DNA of 64,000 nucleotides from VRUE01 sp963816785 (GTDB lineage: Bacteria; Actinomycetota; Thermoleophilia; Solirubrobacterales; 70-9). The translations under genes and the position numbers were made by a program. The stretch's first letter is position 1. Every line of letters begins with the position of its first letter. Below are positions 34,553-43,391 of this stretch, piece after piece. The stretch covers positions 1,488,001-1,552,000 of the forward strand of contig CAWFLL010000004.1 of the NCBI GenBank assembly GCA_963816785.1. Reading direction: 5' to 3'. The notes under the pieces are model-generated. The model saw only the letters and a list, made by a program, of their open reading frames with translations, had not been told where the DNA came from and searched no databases.

Positions 34553-35920
34553 CCGATGATCCTGAAAGCCGGCGCGCTTGACCGAGTCGCCGGCGCGGCC
34601 GACCAGCCGGTGACTCCCCGGCTTCAAGGCCCTGCTTCGCATCCGGCCCGAGAACTTGAACCTGTTCTGCCCGGCGGCGCCCTGGTGGGAGAAGCCGCCT
34701 TTGAGGGGCCTGTAGCGGGTGCACCTTTTCTTCTCGCGGTTGGCGGCGGTCTGCTTGCGGCATTTGCCGCCCACCCGTCGTCCCTTCAGCGCCCGCTCGA
34801 CGGTTAATTCCACCTTCGCCGCGCTGGTGAGCGCGTAGCGGACCGTCGTCCCGCGTTTGCCTTTCGCCTTGGTCTTGCTGACGATCGCGCCGCCCCCTTT
34901 CCGCGGCAGGAAGGCCCTCGGGGACACGGTGAGCGAGGTGAGCGCTGCCGTCGAGGGCGACGGGACGAACTCGAAGGCGCCGATGTCGGGGGCCGGCCCC
35001 AGCACCCTCGGGTTGCCGGCCAGGTCCAGAGAACCGATTCCGTCGGTCGATCCGGCGTCGATCGTCGGCGAGCCCGGGCGCCTCGCGATAGTCGCCGCTG
35101 CGGCGTCGACGAACAGCGGCGGCGCCAGCTGGTTTGCCGGGCCGGAGATCGAAGCCGCCCCCTCCTGGGAGACGTTGTCGAAGTTCGAGTTCGAGACGGC
35201 GATGTTCCCTGGGCCTTGCAGGTTGTTGACGGCTCGCATGTCCAACTCGGAGCCGCTGGCGATCGAGTTGGACAGGATCAGGGTGTGGGAACCCGGACTG
35301 AGTTCGCTGTACCGGGACCGGATCCCGACCGAGTTCTCGCCGGACGCGATCGCGGTCACGTTGCGAGTTGTCGAAGCCGGGGCGCCCGACGTTATCGCGA
35401 GCGACTCGAGGCCGATCGAGTTGGTTTTTTCGCCCCGAAGCAGGCTGTCCCGGACGGTGCAGCCTTCGTACTGGACCAGGCCGGCGGCCCCTTCGCCGAC
35501 GCCCGTCGCACGAACCCGTTCGACCCGGGTCTCAGGCTGGCAGCGAATCCCGACCGCCTCGGTCCCTTCGTTGAAGACCTCGAGGTAGCTGAGGCTGCTG
35601 CCTTTGCCATTCAGGTTGATCGCCGGCAGCGCCTCGAGCGAGGCGGCCACCCTCGGCATCGGCCCGCCGAAGTCGCCGTGAAGCTGCAACCCCGCGTACA
35701 CGACGTTGAGCGGTGCCGCGGAGATCGTGTAATCGCCGGCCGTCACGATCACCTCGTCGCCGTTGGATGCTTCGTTCGCGGCATCCGCCAGCGAACAGGG
35801 TTCTTTCTGGGTGCACTCACTCCCTGTTCCATTCGGCGCCGCGTAGCGTTGCGCCGCCTGTGCTCCGGCCGGGCCGGCCAGCAGGGTCAGGCTCAGCACC
35901 GCTCCCAGGACCAGCCTCAT
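34549..35920 (-). CDS. Secreted choice-of-anchor-Q/beta-helix protein with 3' frameshift
   Basis: About 456 residues with a signal peptide (LVLGAVLSLTLLAGPAGAQA) and a predicted parallel beta-helix ending in PDIGAFEFVPSP, then a basic surface-type C-terminal domain. It is a paralogue of the next gene. In the visible frame it reads straight through into that gene. In the -1 frame the end becomes APAFRIIG followed by TGA (34549-34551), overlapping the next ATG. A one-base indel at about 34585-34605 is therefore likely. Confidence 0.65.
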
Positions 35921-35959
35921 CCGTTCGATCGTACCGCCGCCCTCGGGGACGGACGAGAT

Positions 35960-37450
35960 TCAGCTCAACAGATTGATGTCGCTGATCTCGACCTGGTAGC
36001 GGCCGGGCTGGTCGCGCGCTTCGGAGGCCCGGGTGAACCAGAGCAGGAAGTAGGTCGATGGCTGGGGGACCTTGAGGTCGATCTCCTGGGTGCTCCCGGC
36101 GTCCGTCACGTTGCCGACCGGTTCGTCCCAGCCGGAGAGGTCCGACGGCGGCCCGGCCGCCGCTGCGAAGACCTGCGCGTCCCAGCCGGGGGTCGGGCTG
36201 CGGACGATCATCGTCTTCGGCCGGGCGGGCGAGCTGACCGTGACATAGACGCCGACCCCCGGGTCGGGCCCGGTCTTCGTCCCCGCGAAGACGTCGGAGT
36301 CGTAGTGCTCCGTTTCCCACGCCGTCCCGGTCGGGTCGCCGTCGGCGGCGAGTTCGACCTTGCTGCCGATCTCCTCGCCGTCGCCCTGCGGGTCGTAGTC
36401 GGTCGCCGAGTTGACCGTCACCGGGGCGCCTTTGCCCTTGTTCGCGCCGCCCCCTCCGAGCAGCCCGTCGGAGATCAGCTGCACGGCGAGCAGCGCTCCG
36501 CCCGCGACCAGCAGCAGGACCACGATCGCCGCCCAGGACCAGCGCGCCCGGCCCGACAGCTTGCGCTTCGGGGGCGGAACCGCGTCGAGGACGCTGGTCG
36601 CCTCGCCGGTCGTCGAGCCGGCTCTCGCCGCCTCGACCTCGAGCGCGGTCTCGAGGTCGTCGATCACCTCGCCGATCGTCTGGTAGCGCTCCTCCGGGTT
36701 CTTCGCCGTCGACCGCTCTACCACCAGCGCCGTCGCCGCCGAGACCTCCGGCCGCCTCCGCTGCACATCGGGAAGGTCCTCGTTGACGTGTTTCATCGCC
36801 ACGCCAACCTGGCTGTCGGCGTGGAAGGGGACCTGCCCGACCAGCATCTCGTAGAGCACGACTCCCAGCGAGTAGATGTCGGAGCGGGGATCGACGCCCT
36901 GTCCCATCGCCTGCTCGGGGGCGACGTAGTCGGTTGTGCCGAGCACCCGCCCGGTCGCGGTCATCCCGTCCTGTTCGAGCTGGCGGGAGATCCCGAAGTC
37001 GGTCAGCTTGGCGCGGCCCTCCTCGTCGATCAGGACGTTCTGGGGCTTGATGTCGCGGTGGACCATCTGCCTCGCGTGGGCGACGCTGAGGCCCTGCGCG
37101 ATCTCGATCGCGTAGGCCAGCGCCTCCTGAGTGTCGAGCGCTCCGATCCTCGCGATCCGCTGCTTCAGGGTCTCGCCCTTGACGTACTCGAAGACGATGT
37201 AGGGGTGGCCCTCGTCCTCACCGGCGTCGATCACCGAGACGACATTCGGGTTCGAGAGCTTGGCGACCGCGCGCGCCTCCTGGCGGAACCGCTCGAGCTG
37301 CTCGGGCTGCTCGGACATCTCGCGGTGCATCACCTTGACCGCCACCGGCCTGTCGAGCGTCTCGTCCCGCGCCAGGTACACGGTCGACATCCCGCCGCTG
37401 CCGAGCTTCGCCTCCAGCCTGTAGCGCCCGGAGAGCACGGTTCCGATCAT
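35960..37450 (-). CDS. Serine/threonine kinase with discoidin-like extracellular domain
   Basis: A 496-residue receptor kinase starting at ATG 37450. Kinase domain about 6-275: LGSGGMSTVYLA, VAVKVMH, HRDIKPQNVLI, DFGISR, APEQAMGQG. After a linker there is one membrane helix (WAAIVVLLLVAGGALLAV). The outer about 140 residues read ELAADGDPTGTAWETEHY, VYVTVSSPARPKTMIVRS, YFLLWFTRA, the pattern of an F5/8 type C (discoidin/galactose-binding) jelly roll, so it may sense a glycan. There are no PASTA repeats. It is the third kinase in 15 kb. Confidence 0.85.
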   Translation of the reverse strand: MIGTVLSGRYRLEAKLGSGGMSTVYLARDETLDRPVAVKVMHREMSEQPEQLERFRQEARAVAKLSNPNVVSVIDAGEDEGHPYIVFEYVKGETLKQRIARIGALDTQEALAYAIEIAQGLSVAHARQMVHRDIKPQNVLIDEEGRAKLTDFGISRQLEQDGMTATGRVLGTTDYVAPEQAMGQGVDPRSDIYSLGVVLYEMLVGQVPFHADSQVGVAMKHVNEDLPDVQRRRPEVSAATALVVERSTAKNPEERYQTIGEVIDDLETALEVEAARAGSTTGEATSVLDAVPPPKRKLSGRARWSWAAIVVLLLVAGGALLAVQLISDGLLGGGGANKGKGAPVTVNSATDYDPQGDGEEIGSKVELAADGDPTGTAWETEHYDSDVFAGTKTGPDPGVGVYVTVSSPARPKTMIVRSPTPGWDAQVFAAAAGPPSDLSGWDEPVGNVTDAGSTQEIDLKVPQPSTYFLLWFTRASEARDQPGRYQVEISDINLLS

Positions 37451-37454
37451 GCGA

Positions 37455-37547
37455 GCGCTGGTCGAGCGAGCATCCATGTCTGATTCAGTGCGAAGTGAGA
37501 CCTGCGCGAAGCCTCATGGTTGTTGCGCTGGTCGAGCGAGCATCCAT
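37455..37547. repeat. Two perfect 23-bp direct repeats upstream of the kinase gene
   Basis: GCGCTGGTCGAGCGAGCATCCAT occurs at 37455-37477 and again at 37525-37547, exactly 70 bases apart. On the minus strand the first copy lies directly upstream of the kinase ATG at 37450. The gap to purM (37451-37612) holds no gene. They may be regulatory or belong to a dispersed repeat family. Confidence 0.7.
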
Positions 37548-37612
37548 CTACTTACGTCCATTGTCGGGCACGATGTCCCGAAGTGGTTCTCCGTGGCGGC
37601 TGCGTCTCCCGC

Positions 37613-38623
37613 TCAGACGCGGGAGATTTCGCCCACCGCGCCGGTGGCGCGGCCGATTCGCTTTGTCTGCGGGTAATGCTCGCGCAGCAGCTCGGTGGCG
37701 GCCGCCTCATCCTCGGCGGCGACGAGGCAGCAGAAGCCGCAGCCCATGTTGAAGACCCGGTGCATCTCCTCCTCGCCGACGTCCGCACGCTCCCCGATCA
37801 GCTCGAAGATAGGGGGGACGGACAGCGGGTCGTCGATCTCGTAGCCGACCTCGGCGGCGAGCCGGAGCAGGTTCTCGAGGCCGCCCGAGGTGATGTGCGC
37901 GAGCCCGCGCACCTCCGCCGCCGAGCGCAGCAGCTCGAGGACCGGCTTGACGTAGATCTCGGTCGGCTCGAGAAGCTCCTCGCCGAGCGGGCGGCCGAGG
38001 CGCCCGCCGGGATCCTCGGTGAGCGGGATCCCGTCGAGGGCCGAGCGCGCCAGCGTGTAGCCGTTGGAGTGGATCCCGCTCGACGGCAGCCCGATCACGG
38101 GGTCGCCGGGCTCGATCGCCGAGCCGTCGACGATCGAGTCGAGCGCGACGGTGCCGAAGCAGGCCCCGGCGACGTCGAAGCCCCGCACCATGTCCCCCAG
38201 CTGCGCCAGCTCGCCGCCGGGGATCTCCACCCCCGCGGCCTCGGCTCCCCTCGCCAGGCCGACCCCGATCTGCTCGCAGACCTGCGGGTCCGCCCGCTCG
38301 ATCGCGATGTAGTCGAGCATCGCCAGTGGCTCGGCGCCGACGCAGATGACGTCGTTGACGTTCATCGCGACGCAGTCGATCCCGACGGTGTCGAAGCGGC
38401 CGAGCTGCTCGGCGACCAGCAGCTTCGTGCCGACCCCGTCGGTGGAGATGGCGATCCCGGTCCGCTCGTCGATCCGGATCACGCTGGCGTAGTGGCCGGG
38501 CAGCGGCACCTGCCGCGACGGCCGCCCCAGCTCGATCCGCCCGAGGGCGCCGACCAGCGCCGCGACCGCGGAGTCGGCCGCGCCCTGGTCGACCCCCGCC
38601 CGCGCGTAGGCGTCCCGGCTCAT
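37613..38623 (-). CDS. purM: Phosphoribosylformylglycinamidine cyclo-ligase
   Basis: A 336-residue enzyme that closes the imidazole ring in purine synthesis, making aminoimidazole ribotide from FGAM with ATP. Start ATG 38623 (MSRDAYARAGVDQ). Family parts: ISTDGVGTKLLVAEQLG, AMNVNDVICVGAEPL, GLPSSGIHSNGYTLAR, HITSGGLENLLR, and VFNMGCGFCCLV. It is the only purine gene in the window. The ligand-binding glycine and aspartate motifs are intact. Confidence 0.95.
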   Translation of the reverse strand: MSRDAYARAGVDQGAADSAVAALVGALGRIELGRPSRQVPLPGHYASVIRIDERTGIAISTDGVGTKLLVAEQLGRFDTVGIDCVAMNVNDVICVGAEPLAMLDYIAIERADPQVCEQIGVGLARGAEAAGVEIPGGELAQLGDMVRGFDVAGACFGTVALDSIVDGSAIEPGDPVIGLPSSGIHSNGYTLARSALDGIPLTEDPGGRLGRPLGEELLEPTEIYVKPVLELLRSAAEVRGLAHITSGGLENLLRLAAEVGYEIDDPLSVPPIFELIGERADVGEEEMHRVFNMGCGFCCLVAAEDEAAATELLREHYPQTKRIGRATGAVGEISRV

Positions 38624-38654
38624 TCCGATGCCTCGTGGTTCGCTCGCCCCCCGG

Positions 38655-39464
38655 TCATCGACCCAGCTTCGCAAGAACCGCGGCGGCGAGGCCGGCCCGG
38701 TAGACGGCATATGGCCATAGCGCCCGGTCGCGCTCGACGAGCCGGATCAGTCGCTGCGAGGCGAGCGTCGAGGCAAACGAGGCGGCGACGCCGACCGCCA
38801 TCGATCGCCGCAGCTCGGGGGAGGCGCCTCGCCGCCGCAGCCGCACTCCCTTGAGGACGGTGGCCCCGACGATGATCGGCAGCGCGATCGTGCGTGAGAG
38901 GAGGTTGGCCTGGTCGCGGGAGAAGCGCCGCCAGCGAGCCGCCGCGAGGGTGATCCCGTTGCGCGAGACGCCGGGCACCAGGGCCGCCGCCTGGGCGACG
39001 CCGAGAACGAGGCCGTCGGCTGCGGTGGCGTCCCCACGGCCCCTCTCCTGCGGCCGCCGGTCGGCGACCACCATCGCGGCGGCGCCGGCGAGGAGCCCAA
39101 ACGCGGTCGCCCTCGGCCCCCCCAGGTGCTGCTCGATCGGCCGCTCCAGCGTGTAGCCGACCACCGCGGCGGGGAGGAAGGAGAGGCTGAGGAGCAGCGC
39201 CCGCCGCGCGTCGAAGGCGCGCAGCTCTTCGGCGATCGCCCGCCGCTGCCCGATCAGCAGCGCCGCCGCCGCGCCCGCGTGGAGGGCCACCTCGAAGCTC
39301 TTGCGGACCTCCGGGTCGAGCTCCTCCCACTCCCAGCCGGCCAGCCACGGGACGAGGACGATGTGGGCGGAGCTGGAGACGGGCAGCAGCTCGGCCGGGC
39401 CCTGGACGGCTCCCAGCGCCAGCGCGCGGCCGGCGGGGATGCGGCCGTCGGCCCCCCCGCTCAA
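38655..39464 (-). CDS. uppP: Undecaprenyl-diphosphatase UppP (BacA)
   Basis: A 269-residue integral membrane phosphatase that recycles undecaprenyl diphosphate. The two conserved stretches are GAVQGPAELLPVSSSAH, slightly altered from the common EGLTEFLPVSSTGH, and LVPGVSRNG, with the catalytic Arg. Seven or more membrane helices are evident. The TTG start overlaps the dedA stop (TTGA), so the two are coupled. The altered first motif (Glu to Gln) deserves care, but a Glu follows in AELLP. Confidence 0.88.
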   Translation of the reverse strand: MSGGADGRIPAGRALALGAVQGPAELLPVSSSAHIVLVPWLAGWEWEELDPEVRKSFEVALHAGAAAALLIGQRRAIAEELRAFDARRALLLSLSFLPAAVVGYTLERPIEQHLGGPRATAFGLLAGAAAMVVADRRPQERGRGDATAADGLVLGVAQAAALVPGVSRNGITLAAARWRRFSRDQANLLSRTIALPIIVGATVLKGVRLRRRGASPELRRSMAVGVAASFASTLASQRLIRLVERDRALWPYAVYRAGLAAAVLAKLGR

Positions 39465-40162
39465 GCGCCGCTTGGGCGCGCCGGCTCCGGGCCCCCCTGC
39501 GCCTCCTCATGGGGGGCATCCGGCTCCGCTCCGGGCCCGCTCCCGCGCCTGCGCCGGATCAGCAGGTAGGCGATGAGGCCGATCCCGGCTGCGACGACGG
39601 CGTAGTCGAGGTAGTGCAGGTGTTCGCGCCACTCCTCCCAGTTTTCGCCGACCGCCTCGCCGATCAGGCCCAGCATCAGCACCCACGGGATGCAGCCGAG
39701 CAGGGTCAGGGCCGTGAACCGCCAGAAGGGCATCTTCGCGACGCCGGCCGGCAACGAGATGAAGGTGCGGATGATCGGCAGCATCCGGGTGAAGAAGACG
39801 GTCGCGGAGCCATATCGCTCGAACCAGTCGTCGGCCCACTTCAGGTACCTGGGGGGAAGGTGGATCAGCCGGTTTTTCTCCAGCAGGTCGAGGCGGGCGT
39901 AGTAGCCGACCGCGTACGCCACCCAGGACCCGACCAGGTTGCCGAGCACCCCCGCGGTGACGATCCCGACCATCGTCAGCTGGCCATCGGCCACGCTCGA
40001 GCCGGCGAAGAGCATGATCGCCTCGCTCGGGACCGGCAGGCAGGCGGACTCGAGCGCCATCAGGATGAAGACGGCCGGCAGCCCGGTGGTGCTGATGAAG
40101 TCCGTCCCGGCGTTGACGATCGGGTCCAGGAAGAAGTCTGTGAGGCTTGCGAAGGGGAGCAT
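39461..40162 (-). CDS. DedA/SNARE-associated (VTT) family membrane protein
   Basis: About 233 residues from ATG 40162. It has the DedA pattern: ALESACLPVPSEAIMLFAGS, GSWVAYAVGYYAR, FFTRMLPIIRTFISLPAG, MPFWRFTALTLLG. DedA proteins include transporters that flip undecaprenyl phosphate across the membrane; coupling to uppP here fits that role. The C-terminus is an Arg- and Pro-rich tail. TTG 40201 is an alternative start. Confidence 0.85.
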   Translation of the reverse strand: MLPFASLTDFFLDPIVNAGTDFISTTGLPAVFILMALESACLPVPSEAIMLFAGSSVADGQLTMVGIVTAGVLGNLVGSWVAYAVGYYARLDLLEKNRLIHLPPRYLKWADDWFERYGSATVFFTRMLPIIRTFISLPAGVAKMPFWRFTALTLLGCIPWVLMLGLIGEAVGENWEEWREHLHYLDYAVVAAGIGLIAYLLIRRRRGSGPGAEPDAPHEEAQGGPEPARPSGA

Positions 40163-40231
40163 GCGGGGAGCGGGGATTGTAGGCAGGGAGCCGGGTAGCA
40201 ACTAGACTCGCTGCGCGAGAAGGTTCCTCAC

Positions 40232-42121
40232 ATGCGTCGCCTCAACCACCCTGTCTATCGCAATCGCTTCCTCCAGTTGGCCGCCGACGGCCTGCTCGTA
40301 GCGCTTGCCTTCTATCTGGCCTTCCGGCTCCGTTTCCTCGACGACCCGCGGGGGCTCCCGCACCGCTACGACGTCCTCTTTGCCCAGGCGGTCGCCTTCG
40401 TCGTGATCGGCAAGCTCGCCGTCTTCGCGGCCTTCGGGCTGTACCAGAAGTGGTGGCGATATGTGAGCGGCAGCGACTTCCTGATGATCGTCCGCGCCGT
40501 CGCCGCCGCGAGCGCGATCCTCGTCGTCCTCTTCACGGTCCTGCAGCCCTTCGACGACGGGCTGCCGCGCTCGGTTGCGGTGATCGACTTCATGCTGACC
40601 CTGCTGCTGATCACCGGCGCCCGCCTCGCCGTCCGGCTGATCGTCGAGCGCCCCAGCCACGGTCACCTGGTGCCCAAACACGAGGTGTTGGTGATCGGCG
40701 CCGGCTCCGGTGGGCAGATGGTGGTGCGGGAGCTCCATCTCAACCCCAACCTCGGCTCGACCGCGATCGGATTCGTCGACGACGACCCGCGCAAGCAGGG
40801 GATGCGGACGCTGGGTCTGAAGGTGCTCGGGACGACGGACGAGATCGAGAAGATCCTCGACGAGACCGAGCCCGACGAAGTCGTGATCGCGATCCCATCG
40901 GCCCCCGGAACCGTGCGCGGGAAGGTCGTCGCGGCCTGCCGCGAGCGCAGCATCAGGGTCCGCACCCTGCCGACCGTGTTCGAGCTGCTGCGGGGTGGGG
41001 TTCAGCTCAACAAGCAGCTCCGCGATGTCCAGGTCGAGGATGTCCTCGGCCGCGACCCGATTGTCGTCGAGCTGGACCGCGTCGGCGCCTACCTGCGCGA
41101 CCGGATCGTGCTGGTCACCGGCGCCGGGGGCTCGATCGGCTCCGAGCTGTGCCGCCAGATCGCCCGGGTCGGCCCGCGCCTGCTGGTGATGCTCGACCAG
41201 GCCGAGGACAACCTCTTCGAGATCGACCGCGAGATGGTCGAGGAGCGCCACTTCACCAACGTCGAGTCGGTCCTCGCCGACTGCAAGGAGCCGCACCGGA
41301 TGCTGGAGACGATGCAGCGGTTCAAACCGAGCGTCGTCTTCCACGCCGCCGCCTACAAGCACGTCCCCCTGATGGAGGCGAACCCGCTGGAGGCCGTCCG
41401 CAACAACGCGATCGCGACGCGGATCACCGCGGCCACCGCGGCGGCGTCGGACGTCGAGCGCTTTGTCCTCATCTCGACCGACAAGGCGGTCAACCCGAAG
41501 ACGGTGATGGGGGCGTCGAAGGCGATGGCCGAGTGGATCGTCGAGACGGCCGCCGACAAGCACCCCGGGACCCGGTTCGCCGCGGTCCGGTTCGGCAACG
41601 TCCTCGCCTCCTCGGGCAGCGTCGTCCCCCTCTTCCGCCGCCAGATCGAGCGGGGCGGCCCGGTGACGGTCACCCATCCGGCGATGACGCGCTACTTCAT
41701 GACGATCCCGGAGGCCGTGCAGCTCGTGATCCGGGCCGGGGACATCGGCGCCGGCAAGGGCGAGGTCTTCGTCCTCGACATGGGCGAGCCGGTGAAGATC
41801 GTCGACCTCGCCCACAACATGATCCACCTCGCCGGTTACGAGCCCGAAGCGGATATCGCGATCGAGTTCACCAAACCCCGCCCCGGCGAGAAGCTGCACG
41901 AGGAGCTGTTCGGCTCCGGTGAGACCCCGCAGCCGACCGCCGCCAAACGAATCCACAGGGCGGTGCGGGAGACCCCCCTCGATCCGGACTGGGTCGAAGC
42001 CACCCTCAACTCGCTCGAGCACATGGTGATGGCCGGCGACGAGGCCAACCTCGCCGAGCGGGTCGTGGCTTTGATCACCGCGCCGCACGATGACACGGCG
42101 GCAGTCGGCTTCGACGGGTAG
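40232..42121 (+). CDS. CapD/PglF-type membrane nucleotide-sugar dehydratase
   Basis: A 629-residue protein with four N-terminal membrane helices (about 10-130), a CoA-binding-like Rossmann region (HEVLVIGAGSGGQMV) and the extended SDR catalytic domain (VLVTGAGGSIGSEL, FHAAAYKHVPLMEANP, ISTDKAVNPKTVMGASK, RFGNVLASSGSV, PRPGEKLHEELF). Homologues are UDP-GlcNAc 4,6-dehydratases or epimerases that start polysaccharide or glycoprotein sugar synthesis. The usual catalytic Tyr of SDR enzymes is replaced by Met (TVMGASK), as in this family. It heads the glycan locus. Confidence 0.9.
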   Translation: MRRLNHPVYRNRFLQLAADGLLVALAFYLAFRLRFLDDPRGLPHRYDVLFAQAVAFVVIGKLAVFAAFGLYQKWWRYVSGSDFLMIVRAVAAASAILVVLFTVLQPFDDGLPRSVAVIDFMLTLLLITGARLAVRLIVERPSHGHLVPKHEVLVIGAGSGGQMVVRELHLNPNLGSTAIGFVDDDPRKQGMRTLGLKVLGTTDEIEKILDETEPDEVVIAIPSAPGTVRGKVVAACRERSIRVRTLPTVFELLRGGVQLNKQLRDVQVEDVLGRDPIVVELDRVGAYLRDRIVLVTGAGGSIGSELCRQIARVGPRLLVMLDQAEDNLFEIDREMVEERHFTNVESVLADCKEPHRMLETMQRFKPSVVFHAAAYKHVPLMEANPLEAVRNNAIATRITAATAAASDVERFVLISTDKAVNPKTVMGASKAMAEWIVETAADKHPGTRFAAVRFGNVLASSGSVVPLFRRQIERGGPVTVTHPAMTRYFMTIPEAVQLVIRAGDIGAGKGEVFVLDMGEPVKIVDLAHNMIHLAGYEPEADIAIEFTKPRPGEKLHEELFGSGETPQPTAAKRIHRAVRETPLDPDWVEATLNSLEHMVMAGDEANLAERVVALITAPHDDTAAVGFDG

Positions 42122-42135
42122 CCTCTCGCAGCCAC

Positions 42136-42907
42136 TTGCTTGATCTGATCAAGGAAATCGGCTCCGTCGCGGGTCTGGTCGCGTTCCTCGGACTCGCCGT
42201 CCTCACGCTGCTCGCATTCACCCAGGGCCGGGACATCCGCCGCCTGCGCGAGTGGGCGGGCTCGGCGCCGGAGCGCGATGCCGAGCGCAAGGAGGCGACC
42301 TCGACGGTCGCCGCTCGAGCGCGCCGAGGAGATGCGGAAGCTGGAGGAGGCGCGGACTGCCGAGCACGAGGCCACCGAACTGCGCGAGGAAAGGCGGCGG
42401 AGACGGGAGGAGGGGCTTCCCGAACTGACCCGGAGCGAGCGCATTCGCGACCGGCTCTCGGCCGGCGGGCGACTCGCCGAACCCCGCTATCTGGCGGCGC
42501 TCTTCGTCGTCGTCCTGCTCGTCGCGGGCGGAGTCGCCTACGCGGTGACGCAGACCGGCGGCGAGGCGGACGGCAAGGCCGGCCACAGCGAGCGGGCGGC
42601 CGCGTTGAGGCCCGGCGATATCGAGGTCACCGTCCTCAACGGGACCGCGGTGCCGGGGCTGGCGGCGACATTCGGTGACATGGTCGAGCGCAAGGGGTAC
42701 AAGCTCGGCGCCGTCACCAACAGCACCTCGAGCTTCACCGACAGCGTCGTCATGTACGAGCGTGGAAGCGCCCCCGAGGCGCACCGGGTCGCCCGCTCGG
42801 TGGACATCTCGCAGGTGCGGCTGATGACCCCGGAGATCGAAGCGGTCTCCGCCGGGGCGCCGGTCTCGGTCGTGGTCGGCGAGGACAATGCCTCGTCTCC
42901 GGGTTAG
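42136..42907 (+). CDS. LytR C-terminal-domain membrane protein, frameshifted
   Basis: The N-terminus (TTG 42136, one membrane helix GLVAFLGLAVLTLLAF, then an acidic-basic linker) and the C-terminus (LERAEEMRKLEEART, helix YLAALFVVVLLVAGGVAYAV, LytR_C domain IEVTVLNGTAVPGLAATF...) lie in different frames. They join near 42300-42310 by a one-base shift to give about 256 residues. The charged coiled-coil-like linker (HEATELREERRRRREEG) connects the two helices. LytR_C domains occur in envelope proteins of actinobacteria; the function is not known. Confidence 0.7.
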
Positions 42908-43391
42908 CTTCGCGGGCGTCGTCTTCGCGCTGCTCGTCGTCGCCACCCTCGCTGCCTTCGCCTGGTCGCAGCGCCTCAAGCGTGATCCCCTGGTTCTCGA
43001 CAGGGTTAGTTTCGTCGCCGTTCCGCGCCTCCACCCTCAGGCACCATCGGTCCGCGCCTTCACCCCGAACCGCGACTGCCGCTTCGACCGCATCCGGATC
43101 CGCTTCCGGATGACCCAGTCAGACCGCGCCAACGTGCAGATCGTCAAGCCGGGCGGGAAATTGGTTGTCACCCTCGCCCGCGACCAGTACCTGAAGCGCT
43201 ACACCTTCTTCACCTTCTACTGGGACGGCCGGATGAGGGGAGGGGGCACCGCCGAGCCCGGCCGCTACCGGCTGCGTGTGAAAATGCTCGGGCAGGAGCG
43301 GACCCTGGTCCCGGGCGGCGTGATGCGCCTGCATGAGGCGATCCGCCGACCCGGTGAGCACTGCCCCCCCAGGGCGGGGGGCTCAGCTTGA
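42888..43391 (+). CDS. Membrane-anchored protein with FlgD Ig-like fold
   Basis: A 167-residue protein that overlaps the LytR_C gene by 20 bases. One N-terminal anchor (FAGVVFALLVVATLAAFAWS), then a domain with FTPNRDCRFDRIRIRFRM, VVTLARDQYLKRYTFFTFYWDGR, GRYRLRVKML, the pattern of FlgD-like Ig domains seen at the end of secreted proteins. Here it is nearly the whole protein. It overlaps the O-antigen ligase start (TTGA). Confidence 0.65.
   Translation: MPRLRVSFAGVVFALLVVATLAAFAWSQRLKRDPLVLDRVSFVAVPRLHPQAPSVRAFTPNRDCRFDRIRIRFRMTQSDRANVQIVKPGGKLVVTLARDQYLKRYTFFTFYWDGRMRGGGTAEPGRYRLRVKMLGQERTLVPGGVMRLHEAIRRPGEHCPPRAGGSA
43364..43381 (+). promoter_or_regulatory. C6/G6 hairpin masking the O-antigen ligase ribosome-binding site
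   Basis: A run of seven C (43364-43370) and a run of six G (43376-43381) can pair around a short AGGGC loop. The G run is the only ribosome-binding-site candidate 6 bases before the TTG at 43388, so translation of the ligase may depend on ribosomes finishing the upstream gene. Confidence 0.35.

Noticed and set aside
32714..35920. A single 1,068-residue secreted protein
   Set aside because: An internal signal peptide plus an ATGA junction in the shifted frame indicate two genes.
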